From assembly GCA_035720425.1 (NCBI GenBank), contig DASTOB010000101.1, positions 1-13,976 on the forward strand: a stretch of DNA of 13,976 nt. The letters are read 5' to 3'. This document shows, piece by piece, positions 1-6,052 of the stretch; within the stretch, counting starts at the first letter, position 1, and each line of letters begins with the position of its first letter. Under the pieces are notes generated by a model. That model worked only from the letters and a program-made list of their open reading frames with translations, was not told the origin of the DNA and searched no databases. This DNA comes from DASTOB01 sp035720425 (GTDB lineage: Bacteria; Chloroflexota; Limnocylindria; Limnocylindrales; CSP1-4). The position numbers were made by a program, and so were the translations under genes.

Positions 1-1008
1 GATCCCCAGCAGGAGCTTCAGGACCTCGTTGGTCTGGAGCAGGCCCATGATCCCGGGCACGACACCGAGGACGCCGGCGACGGAGCAGCCCGGCGCCAGC
101 TCGGGCGGGGGCGGGCTGGGATAGAGGCACCGGTAGCACGGGCCCTCGTAGGGCTTGAAGACCGTCAGCTGGCCTTCGAACCGGAAGACGCTGGCGTGGA
201 CGACCGGGATGCCGGCCGCGACCGCCGCGTCGTTCAGCAGGTAGCGCGTCTCGAACGTGTCGGTGCCGTCGAGAATGACGTCGTACCCCGCGATGAGCCG
301 CTCGACGTTGTCGGCGACGAGCATCTCCTCGTGGGTCACCACCGTCACGTCCGGGTTGAGCGCCTCGATCGTCTTGCGGGCCGAATCGACCTTGCGCTCC
401 CCGACCCGATCGTTCGTGTGAACGACCTGGCGCTGGAGATTGGACAGGTCGACGACGTCGAAGTCGACGATGCCGATCGTGCCGACACCGGCCGCGGCGA
501 GGTAGAGCGACGCGGGGGAACCGAGCCCGCCGGCGCCGATGAGGAGCACCTTCGAGTCGAGCAGGCGGGCCTGGCCGTCGATGCCCACCTCGGGGATGAG
601 GAGGTGCCGGCTGTAGCGCTGCTTCTGTTCCGGGCTGAGCGCAGCGGGGACCTTCCACGACCGACCCTGCGTCTTCCATTGCTGGAAGCCGCCGGACATC
701 GAGGCGACGTTCGTGTAGCCGAGCTGCTGCATCGTCTGGGCCGCGAACAGCGAGCGGACGCCGCCGGCGCAATACAGGACGACGGGCGTGTCGCGGTCCG
801 GGACGACGCCCTCGACCTGCTGCTCGATGTAGCTCTTGCTGATGTGGGCGGCGCCGGGAATGAATCCCTGCTCCCACTCCGACGCCTCGCGGACGTCGAT
901 CAGCACCGGCGGAGCATCCGTCTCCAGCTGCAGGTCGACCTCCCCCGGCGTGAACTCGCGGACCTGGGCGCGGGCCTCGCGGAGGAGGTCGGCGTATGAC
1001 TTCGGCAT
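1..1008 (-). CDS. Rhodanese-MoeB/ThiF fusion adenylyltransferase, 3' end cut by window
   Basis: The gene reads leftward from the ATG at 1008 and runs off the window after 336 codons with no stop. Residues about 20-117 form a rhodanese domain with active-site loop CAGGVRS (Cys80). Residues about 128-336 are a MoeB/ThiF E1-like domain: YSRHLLIPEVG, nucleotide loop GAGGLGSP (158-165), DGTD (247-250), first zinc pair CYRC (291-294) and Cys308 in the APGCSVAGVLG segment. Such enzymes adenylate the C-terminal glycine of a small sulphur carrier (MoaD, ThiS or similar), and rhodanese domains hand over persulfide sulphur. Roughly 35-45 residues, including the second zinc CxxC, should lie outside. The rhodanese is at the N-terminus, whereas MoeZ/MOCS3 proteins carry it at the C-terminus. 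It follows sufU by 148 bp on the same strand, which suggests sulphur trafficking from SufS. The Shine-Dalgarno is weak (GGAG 11 bases upstream). Molybdopterin versus thiamine or cysteine-type carrier cannot be decided here. Confidence 0.9.
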   Translation of the reverse strand, partial: MPKSYADLLREARAQVREFTPGEVDLQLETDAPPVLIDVREASEWEQGFIPGAAHISKSYIEQQVEGVVPDRDTPVVLYCAGGVRSLFAAQTMQQLGYTNVASMSGGFQQWKTQGRSWKVPAALSPEQKQRYSRHLLIPEVGIDGQARLLDSKVLLIGAGGLGSPASLYLAAAGVGTIGIVDFDVVDLSNLQRQVVHTNDRVGERKVDSARKTIEALNPDVTVVTHEEMLVADNVERLIAGYDVILDGTDTFETRYLLNDAAVAAGIPVVHASVFRFEGQLTVFKPYEGPCYRCLYPSPPPPELAPGCSVAGVLGVVPGIMGLLQTNEVLKLLLGI

Positions 1009-1156
1009 GGTGGTGGGGACTCCGGTGGTCGACGGGCTGCCGGTGATCGGCAGGGCGGTTGACGGGTGGGTGGTGGGCGGCGCGGCGGTCGCGCGTCGCG
1101 GGGCGCCGGCGGTCAGGCCGGCCGACGACACCTGCAGCGGCGCTGGCCGATCCGGC
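1009..1156. other. sufU-moeB-like intergenic gap with a small hairpin
   Basis: The gap between two leftward genes has no convincing promoter or coding sequence. It holds one short perfect stem, CTGCCG (1037-1042) and CGGCAG (1048-1053), with a 5-base loop. No T-run follows, so it could be a weak attenuator or chance in GC-rich DNA. Co-transcription of the flanking genes is possible but not shown. Confidence 0.3.
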
Positions 1157-1567
1157 TCATGCCCCTGTCTCCGCGCCGGCGGAGGCGGCCGACTCCGTGG
1201 CCGGCATGTCGGCGAGCGCCGCCTGGAGCGTGTCGAGCGAGAGCATCGCGCACTTCAGGCGGGCCGGGCTGATCTCGATCCCAAGCAGGTCGAGCAGGTC
1301 GTCGGCGCGAAAGGCAGTCACGTCGCCGAGCGGCTTGCCCTTGATCTCGTCGGTCAAAAGGCTCGCGCTGGCCTGGCTGATCGCGCAGCCACGCCCGGTG
1401 AACCCGACCCGCTCCACGACTCCGTTGCGCACCCCGAGCTGAAGCGTGATCCGGTCGCCGCACAAGGGGTTGGCTCCCTCGTGGGACGCGCTCGGGTTGT
1501 CGATGACCCCGAAGTTGTGGGGCCGCCGGTAGTGTTCGAGGATGTAGTCGCGGTAGAGATCGTCCAT
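1157..1567 (-). CDS. sufU: SufU-type Fe-S scaffold / sulphur acceptor
   Basis: Encodes 136 residues in the SufU/IscU fold: MDDLYRDYILEHYRRP at the N-terminus, NPLCGDRI with Cys36 and Asp38, GRGCAISQASASLL with Cys61, and RLKCAMLSLDTL with Cys106. The three cysteines and aspartate are the usual zinc or cluster ligands. SufU accepts persulfide sulphur from SufS and works with SufC-containing scaffolds in the cytoplasm. The motifs around Cys61 and Cys106 are SufU-like, but the Cys61-Cys106 distance (45) is close to IscU (43 in E. coli) and lacks the roughly 18-20 residue insertion usual in SufU. I chose ATG 1567. A TTG at 1597 would add 10 residues but sits inside the likely operator. Neither start has a good Shine-Dalgarno. 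The gene lies apart from sufS, behind its own promoter region, with a small membrane-protein gene between them. Confidence 0.9.
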   Translation of the reverse strand: MDDLYRDYILEHYRRPHNFGVIDNPSASHEGANPLCGDRITLQLGVRNGVVERVGFTGRGCAISQASASLLTDEIKGKPLGDVTAFRADDLLDLLGIEISPARLKCAMLSLDTLQAALADMPATESAASAGAETGA

Positions 1568-1594
1568 TCGGCCGTCGAGTGTACCGCGTTCGCT

Positions 1595-1621
1595 CAATCC
1601 CGACCAGCGAAGTCGGATATA
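1595..1621. promoter_or_regulatory. Putative Rrf2 operator upstream of sufU
   Basis: The left arm CAATCCCGA (1595-1603) is identical to the left arm of the palindrome upstream of rrf2. After the same 9-base spacing comes TCGG (1613-1616), which degenerates to ATATA where the rrf2 site reads GATTG. The inner dyad CCGAC-N7-GTCGG is perfect. The layout resembles the published IscR type-1 half-sites (YYGACT...AGTCRR). It also lies on the upstream side of the small rightward membrane-protein gene, so it could affect both directions. Confidence 0.5.
1616..1621 (-). promoter_or_regulatory. Possible -10 element for sufU
   Basis: TATATC on the minus strand lies at the right edge of the putative operator, close to where the rrf2 -10 lies in its operator. 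An upstream TGC could act as an extended -10. No good -35 is visible (CTGAGT at 17-base spacing), so the call rests mainly on positional analogy with the rrf2 promoter. Confidence 0.3.
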
Positions 1622-1643
1622 GGCAATGTCTCAGTCTGACTCA

Positions 1644-1675
1644 GGCCACGTGGCCCTGGCCGTGGGCACACGGCC
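1644..1675. repeat. Palindrome and hairpin in leader of the small membrane-protein gene
   Basis: Two dyads stand side by side: a perfect 12-base palindrome GGCCACGTGGCC (1644-1655), then a 7-bp stem GGCCGTG (1658-1664) / CACGGCC (1669-1675) with loop GGCA. They precede the ribosome-binding site at 1691 by 15 bases. They could be a regulator site, a leader structure or a terminator remnant. No T-run follows. Confidence 0.4.
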
Positions 1676-1690
1676 CGCTCAGGATGCCCC

Positions 1691-1697
1691 GAGGAGG
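1691..1697 (+). promoter_or_regulatory. Strong ribosome-binding site that fixes the start at 1704
   Basis: GAGGAGG sits 6 bases before ATG 1704. An upstream in-frame ATG at 1626 has no such signal and would place a charged 26-residue segment before the first hydrophobic helix. The site therefore decides for the 59-residue product. Confidence 0.75.
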
Positions 1698-1703
1698 CAG
1701 ACC

Positions 1704-1883
1704 ATGGTGAACCTCACCCGGCGAACTGGCATCGTCCTCGGCTCGCTCGTGGCCGCATGGCTCGTGGTCTGGTTGGTCGGTGGCGCGACTGTCCCGAGCG
1801 GCTTGGCCGGGCTGATCGTGTTCGTCCTCGGTGGATTGATCTATCAGGACATCGTGCGGCGCGAGGACCCTCGGCCCCGGTAG
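1704..1883 (+). CDS. Small two-helix membrane protein (59 aa), unknown function
   Basis: I do not recognise a family. The 59-residue product starts MVNLTRRTG, followed by two hydrophobic stretches (about residues 9-29 and 32-48) separated by a short polar-to-proline turn (GATVPSG), and ends in a charged tail, IVRREDPRPR. This predicts a hairpin membrane protein with basic residues at both ends, probably both cytoplasmic. The strong Shine-Dalgarno supports real translation. It is the only rightward gene inside the Suf block, divergent from sufU and convergent with sufS, and may share regulatory DNA with sufU. A role in Fe-S or sulphur metabolism is suggested by position only. Confidence 0.6.
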   Translation: MVNLTRRTGIVLGSLVAAWLVVWLVGGATVPSGLAGLIVFVLGGLIYQDIVRREDPRPR

Positions 1884-2172
1884 ACCATTAGCACGCCCGC
1901 TCGAACTTGGCCGGGCCGCCGCAGGGCGACCTTCCCTGCCAAACGTGACCCGGGTGCACGTTGGACGGGGGCGCGTATGCCAATTCGTGTCCGTGAGGTC
2001 GAATTGGCAGGCAGGTGCGGCGTCAGGCCGCTCGGCCACGCACGGCGACGCGGCCCCACGACGCGCCGGCACCGACCAATGTGCCTGGGGTGACCGATTG
2101 GCAAAGAGGCCGGACGTCGTCGCGGGCGAGTACCCGCGTCCCGCGGGCGGTTGGGGTGAAGGCGTGCCCGAC
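1884..2172. other. 289-bp convergent gene-free region with inverted repeats
   Basis: This is the space between the 3' ends of the small membrane-protein gene and sufS. No supportable ORF is seen. It holds a near-palindrome at 1942-1962 (AACGTG / CACGTT flanking ACCCGGGT), a perfect 10-bp inverted repeat at 1978-2009, and further TGCCAA/TTGGCA words at 1937-1942 and 2098-2103. It may contain termination signals for both flanking genes, but none has the T-run of a classic intrinsic terminator. A small RNA cannot be excluded. Confidence 0.45.
1978..2009. repeat. Perfect 10-bp inverted repeat, possible bidirectional terminator
   Basis: Arms TGCCAATTCG (1978-1987) and CGAATTGGCA (2000-2009) pair perfectly across a 12-base loop. 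It lies 95 bases after the membrane-protein stop and 164 bases past the sufS stop. The arms are notably AT-richer than the surroundings. The location between convergent genes fits a bidirectional terminator, though T-runs are absent. A dimeric regulator site is an alternative. Confidence 0.45.
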
Positions 2173-3489
2173 TCAGCCGGCGAAGAGCCGCTCCACCTCG
2201 TGGAGGCCGGCGACGAGCGCGTCGACGTCCTCTCGAGTCGAGTAGACGTTGAACGAGGCGCGCACCGTCGCGGCGAGGTCCAACCGCTCGTGGAGCGGCA
2301 TCGTGCAGTGGTGGCCGGCGCGGACGCAGATGGCGAACCGGTCGAGCACCTGCGCCACATCGTGCGGATGGACGTCCGGCACGTTGAACGGGATGACCCC
2401 ACCGCGGAGCGCCGGATCGAGCGGTCCGTACAGCGCAAGCGACGGCAGCTCGCGCGGCAGCTTGTCGAGCGCATAGGCGACGAGCTCGCGCTCGTGCTCG
2501 CGCACGCGGTCCATCCCGATGTCCGTGAGGTACTCCGCGGCGACACCCAGGCCGATCGCGTCGGCCACGGCCGGCGTGCCGGCCTCGAACTTCCAGGGAA
2601 TGTCGTTCCACTCGGAGCGGCGCAGGTGGACCTCGCGGATCATCTCTCCGCCGGCCAGGAACGGTGGCATCGCCTCGAGCAGCTCGCGCCGGGCCCACAG
2701 CGCGCCCGACCCCATCGGGGCGAGCATCTTGTGGCCGGAGAAGACGTAGAAGTCGGCCCCGAGGGCCTGCACGTCGACCGGCACGTGCGGCACGGCCTGC
2801 GCGCCGTCGACGAGCACGAGGGCACCCGCCGCGTGGGCCATCTCGGTCATCTCGCGGACCGGGTTGATCGTGCCGAGCGTGTTCGAGACGTGGGTGAACG
2901 CGACGAGTCGCGGCTTGAGACGCAGGAGCACCTCGAACACGTCGAGCCGGAGCAGCCCGTCGTCGGTGATCGGGATGAACTCGAGGTCGCCGTCCTTCTC
3001 CTGGACGAGGAGTTGCCACGGGACGAGGTTCGCGTGGTGCTCCATCTCGGTCAGGACGATCGCGTCGCCGCGGCCGATGTTCCGCCGGCCCCACGAGTAG
3101 GCGACGAGGTTGATCGCCTCGGTCGCGTTGCGGGTGAACACGATCTCGTGCGGGTCGGGAGCGTTGATGAACCGGCCGACGCTGGCGCGTGCGGCCTCGT
3201 ACGCCGCGGTCGCCCGCTCGCCGATCTCGTAGATCCCGCGGTGGACGTTTGCGTTGTACTCGCGGTAGTACGTGTCGACCGCATCGATGACGACCTGCGG
3301 CTTCTGCGACGAGGCCGCCGAGTCGAGGTAGACGATCGGCCGACCGTGGACGGTCGTCGACAGGATCGGGAAGTCCCGGCGCAGCCGATACGGGTCGAGC
3401 GGTCCGGCGGCAGCGCCTGCCCTCGATTCGGCCGCAGCCCCCGCCGTCGCCCCGGCGGCCACCCCCGGAGTCGGCTCGACGATCGCCAT
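2173..3489 (-). CDS. sufS: Cysteine desulfurase SufS (group II, PLP-dependent)
   Basis: Encodes 438 residues of a class V aminotransferase fold. SufS releases sulphur from L-cysteine as an enzyme persulfide, giving alanine, and passes it to SufU. Visible motifs are LDSAASSQKP (55-64), TRNATEAINLVA (119-130), TEMEHHANLVPW (147-158), VDGAQAVPH (227-235), FSGHKM with PLP lysine Lys254, and RAGHHCTMPL with catalytic Cys395. The Cys loop is short, as in SufS rather than IscS. Residues 1-30 are an Ala/Gly-rich, probably disordered extension before the usual LDPYRLRRDFPIL start. The start at ATG 3489 is supported by GGGGGA 7 bases upstream. A longer frame through the upstream region is only an out-of-frame reading of sufC. 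The gene follows sufC after 16 bp, so they are co-transcribed. Confidence 0.96.
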   Translation of the reverse strand: MAIVEPTPGVAAGATAGAAAESRAGAAAGPLDPYRLRRDFPILSTTVHGRPIVYLDSAASSQKPQVVIDAVDTYYREYNANVHRGIYEIGERATAAYEAARASVGRFINAPDPHEIVFTRNATEAINLVAYSWGRRNIGRGDAIVLTEMEHHANLVPWQLLVQEKDGDLEFIPITDDGLLRLDVFEVLLRLKPRLVAFTHVSNTLGTINPVREMTEMAHAAGALVLVDGAQAVPHVPVDVQALGADFYVFSGHKMLAPMGSGALWARRELLEAMPPFLAGGEMIREVHLRRSEWNDIPWKFEAGTPAVADAIGLGVAAEYLTDIGMDRVREHERELVAYALDKLPRELPSLALYGPLDPALRGGVIPFNVPDVHPHDVAQVLDRFAICVRAGHHCTMPLHERLDLAATVRASFNVYSTREDVDALVAGLHEVERLFAG

Positions 3490-3505
3490 CGGTCGGTCCC
3501 CCGCC

Positions 3506-4393
3506 CTAGCGGGCGGCCTCCACCGGCTCGCCGGGCGCATCCGGCGCGATCGGCACGTGGAGCGCCTCGTCCGGAAGGGTCGGCTCGAGGCCGGCCTCGC
3601 GGAGAATCGGGCCATAGCCCTCCTCCTCGAGCCGGAGCGCGAGGTCCTTGCCGCCGCTCTTGACGATCCGGCCTTCCGCCAGGACGTGCACGACGTCCGG
3701 GACGATGTAGTTGAGCAGGCGCTGGTAGTGGGTGATGAGGAGGATCCCGAGCTCCGGGTTGAGCATCGCGTTGACGCCCTCGGCGACGACCCGCAGGGCG
3801 TCGATGTCGAGCCCCGAGTCCGTCTCGTCGAGGATGGCGAGCTCCGGCTCGAGGACGGCCATCTGGAGCATCTCGAGGCGCTTCTTCTCGCCGCCCGAGA
3901 AACCCTCGTTGACGTAGCGCGACGCGAACGACTCGTCCATCCGCAGGAGCGCCATCTTGTCGCGCATCTTCTGGCGGAACTCGCGCATCGAGACGCCGCC
4001 GCGCATCGGGTCCGTGGGATCGACGTCACCGTTCTTGTCGATGCCCTGAAGCTTCGCGTTGAGCGCGCTCCGGATGAACGACGCGACGCTCAGCCCGGGG
4101 ATCGCGGTCGGGTACTGGAAGGCGAGGAAGAGGCCGAGGCGGGCGCGCTTGTCCGGCGACAGGGCAAGGATGTCGCGACCCTTCCAGTGGACCGTGCCGC
4201 CGGTCACGACATACGACGGGTGGCCGAGCAGCGCGTAGGCGAGGGTCGTCTTGCCGGAGCCGTTCGGTCCCATGATCGCGTGGACCTCGCCCTTGCCGAC
4301 GTCGAGGTCGATCCCCTGGAGGATCTCCTGGTCCGGATGGGCGGCCGGCGCGACGCGGAGGCCGCGGATGACGAGGCGCTGGTCGTCGGTCAC
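3506..4393 (-). CDS. sufC: Fe-S assembly ATPase SufC
   Basis: Encodes 295 residues from GTG 4393. SufC is the soluble ABC-type ATPase that drives the SufB/SufD scaffold in cytoplasmic Fe-S cluster assembly. Motifs in order: Walker A GPNGSGKT (42-49), Q-loop AFQYP (91-95), the SufC-typical region GVSMREFRQKMRDKMALL (133-150), ABC signature FSGGEKKR (165-172), Walker B with DETDSGLD (189-196) and switch His221 in ITHYQRLL. It is longer than the usual roughly 250 residues, through a C-terminal tail after about 265. The GTG overlaps the rrf2 stop as GTGA, a classic coupling junction that fixes the start. A longer frame upstream only reads rrf2 out of frame. The stop is TAG. sufB and sufD are not beside it: sufS follows directly. 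Confidence 0.95.
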   Translation of the reverse strand: MTDDQRLVIRGLRVAPAAHPDQEILQGIDLDVGKGEVHAIMGPNGSGKTTLAYALLGHPSYVVTGGTVHWKGRDILALSPDKRARLGLFLAFQYPTAIPGLSVASFIRSALNAKLQGIDKNGDVDPTDPMRGGVSMREFRQKMRDKMALLRMDESFASRYVNEGFSGGEKKRLEMLQMAVLEPELAILDETDSGLDIDALRVVAEGVNAMLNPELGILLITHYQRLLNYIVPDVVHVLAEGRIVKSGGKDLALRLEEEGYGPILREAGLEPTLPDEALHVPIAPDAPGEPVEAAR

Positions 4394-4914
4394 GTGTTCG
4401 TCACTGCTCCCTGGAGGACCGGCGCGGGTGCGCCGGCGGGGTCTGGCTGGATGAGGCGGGGTGGGACGAGGTCCGCCAGGGTCATCGCATCGAGCGTGCC
4501 GGCGATCGCGTCCCGGACGCGGACCCAGAGCAGGTTCACCGTGCAGCGCGAGGATCGGTCGCACGTTGTTCCGTGCTCCGGGTCGTCGGTCGCACAGATC
4601 ATCGGCGCGATCGGCCCCTCGAGCGCCCTCAGGACCTCGCTCATCCGGATCTCGGTGGGCTGGCGGGCCAGCTCGTAGCCGCCATGCGCGCCACGGGTGG
4701 ACGTGACGAGGCCGGCGTCGCGGAGGCTCATGACGAGTTGCTCGAGGTACGCCCGGGGAAGGTCCTCCTCGGCGGCGATCTCGGCGAGGCTGGCCGGCCC
4801 CTGCCCGAAGTGGCGGCCCAACTGGACCATGAGCCGGACGCCGTACTCGCCCTTCGTGCTGAATGCGACCGCGCCCGATCCGTGGAACGTGGGACGCGCC
4901 TGGGTGTGGCTCAG
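4390..4914 (-). CDS. Rrf2/IscR-like transcriptional regulator of the suf genes
   Basis: An Rrf2-family winged-helix regulator, about 160-174 residues. The conserved family N-terminus FSTKGEYGVRLMVQL is encoded in frame from 4863. The helix-turn-helix follows (LAEIAAEEDLPRAYLEQLV), then the wing TSTRGAHGGYELAR, then three cysteines (MIC, TTC, SRC; C-X10-C-X5-C) that probably bind an Fe-S cluster as in IscR. The only in-frame ATG (4830) would cut into the DNA-binding domain, so translation must start earlier. No ATG, GTG or TTG is in frame there. I use CTG 4914 because GAGGAG lies 6 bases before it. A GTC occupies 4869, where most relatives start, so a sequence error is an alternative. The gene overlaps sufC by 4 bp and likely autoregulates through the palindrome in its own promoter. 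Confidence 0.85.
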   Translation of the reverse strand: MSHTQARPTFHGSGAVAFSTKGEYGVRLMVQLGRHFGQGPASLAEIAAEEDLPRAYLEQLVMSLRDAGLVTSTRGAHGGYELARQPTEIRMSEVLRALEGPIAPMICATDDPEHGTTCDRSSRCTVNLLWVRVRDAIAGTLDAMTLADLVPPRLIQPDPAGAPAPVLQGAVTNT

Positions 4915-4920
4915 CGGAGG

Positions 4921-4926
4921 CTCCTC
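4921..4926 (-). promoter_or_regulatory. Ribosome-binding site for the rrf2-like gene
   Basis: GAGGAG on the minus strand is the only strong Shine-Dalgarno-like sequence between the promoter and the conserved coding region. It sits 6 bases before CTG 4914 and supports that unusual start. Its right end touches the palindromic operator. Confidence 0.5.
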
Positions 4927-4952
4927 AATCCCGAGTGATTTCGTCGGGATTG
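4926..4952. promoter_or_regulatory. 27-bp palindromic operator in the rrf2-sufCS promoter
   Basis: Perfect 9-bp arms CAATCCCGA (4926-4934) and TCGGGATTG (4944-4952) flank a 9-base AT-leaning spacer. The site overlaps the -10 element and the predicted transcription start, so a bound Rrf2 dimer would block RNA polymerase. A related site stands upstream of sufU (1595-1621). Half-site content and spacing recall the IscR type-1 motif. Binding itself is inferred. Confidence 0.65.
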
Positions 4953-4978
4953 TACGGCCGACGGTCGATGAGCGTCAA
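4949..4978 (-). promoter_or_regulatory. Sigma-A type promoter of the rrf2-sufC-sufS operon
   Basis: On the minus strand TTGACG (4973-4978) is followed after 18 bases by TACAAT (4949-4954), each 5 of 6 to consensus. The start of transcription would be near 4942, inside the palindrome. In this GC-rich DNA such a match is striking, and it lies directly before the regulator gene. Confidence 0.7.
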
Positions 4979-5041
4979 CGCGCGCTGCTCGCGTCGGGTT
5001 CGCTGAGCGCGGCCGGCACGAAGCCTGTAGGCTCCGGCCGC

Positions 5042-6052
5042 GTGACCACCTCGACGATGCCATCGGCCCAGTCGCCCGCGATCCACGTCGCCGGCCTGCG
5101 CAAGACCTTTCATGTCCCCGTGCGCGAAGCGGGGCTCGTCGCCGCGGCCCGCAGCCTCGTCCGGCGAGAGACCCGCGAGGTCCAGGCCGTCGACGGCATC
5201 TCGTTCGACATCGCCGCGGGCGAGATCGTCGGCTTCCTCGGTCCCAACGGGGCCGGCAAGACGACGTCGCTCAAGATGCTGTCGGGATTGCTCTACCCGT
5301 CGGGCGGGGAGGCGCTCGTGCTCGGGCACGTGCCGTCCAAACGCGAGTCCGCGTTCCTGCGCCGGATCACGATGGTCATGGGCAATCGCAACCAGCTCCA
5401 GTGGGACCTGCCGGCGCTCGATTCGTACGACCTGATCCGCGCGATCTACCGGCTGCCGGCCGACGAGTTCCGCCGCACCCGCGACGCGTTCGTCGACCTG
5501 CTCGACCTGGGAGATCTCGTCAACAAGCCGGTTCGCAACCTGTCCCTCGGCGAGCGGATGAAGGCGGAGATCGTCGGCGCCCTGCTCCATCGGCCGGCCG
5601 TTCTGTTCCTCGACGAGCCGACGATCGGGCTCGACGTGACGATGCAGAAGCGCATCCGGGCGTTCGTGGCGGACTACAACCGCCAGACCGGCGCGACGGT
5701 CCTCCTCACCAGCCACTACATGGCCGACGTCCAGGCCCTCTGCCGGCGGGTCATCGTCATCCATCACGGCCGGATCCTGTACGACGGAGCACTGGCCGAG
5801 CTGGCCACGGCATTCGGCTCGATGAAGACGATCGGCGTCACGCTCCGCGATGGCACGGTCGACCTGTCGGCCTACGGTGAGGTGATCGGCGACGAGGACG
5901 GACGGATCCTCCTGCGCGTCGAGCGCGCCGTCGCGCCGGAGGTGGCGACCCGCCTGCTGCGCGACATGCCGGTCGCGGACCTCACGATCGAGGACCCACC
6001 GATCGAGGACGTCATCGAGCACGTCTTCGCGAGCGCGGCGCCGACCGGGTGA
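5042..6052 (+). CDS. ABC-2 exporter ATP-binding protein (NatA/DrrA-like)
   Basis: Encodes 336 residues, a complete ABC ATPase with a C-terminal extension. Motifs: Walker A GPNGAGKT (67-74), Q-loop around NRNQLQWDLPA (115-125), signature LSLGERMKAE (167-176), Walker B VLFLDEPTIGLD (187-198) and switch His225 in TSHY. Such ATPases power ABC-2 permeases that export drugs, lipids or other hydrophobic compounds, or sodium in Nat systems. The substrate here is unknown. The C-terminal part (about 262-336) matches the regulatory extension common in this subgroup. The start is GTG 5042 or ATG 5057, both with poor Shine-Dalgarno; TAGGCT 8 bases before the GTG could be the -10 of a leaderless transcript. 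Its stop overlaps the next gene's GTG by 4 bp, so the three genes form one operon. It is divergent from rrf2. Confidence 0.93.
   Translation: MTTSTMPSAQSPAIHVAGLRKTFHVPVREAGLVAAARSLVRRETREVQAVDGISFDIAAGEIVGFLGPNGAGKTTSLKMLSGLLYPSGGEALVLGHVPSKRESAFLRRITMVMGNRNQLQWDLPALDSYDLIRAIYRLPADEFRRTRDAFVDLLDLGDLVNKPVRNLSLGERMKAEIVGALLHRPAVLFLDEPTIGLDVTMQKRIRAFVADYNRQTGATVLLTSHYMADVQALCRRVIVIHHGRILYDGALAELATAFGSMKTIGVTLRDGTVDLSAYGEVIGDEDGRILLRVERAVAPEVATRLLRDMPVADLTIEDPPIEDVIEHVFASAAPTG

Noticed and set aside
196..999. Rightward 267-codon frame at the left end
   Set aside because: The minus strand of the same DNA encodes a clear rhodanese-MoeB/ThiF protein open to the window edge. The rightward translation has no recognisable fold.
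1945..3663. Long rightward open frame of 572 codons across sufS
   Set aside because: It is the complement of sufS read in a GC-rich frame. The translation is charge-biased and low in complexity, while the opposite strand gives a complete SufS with all catalytic motifs.
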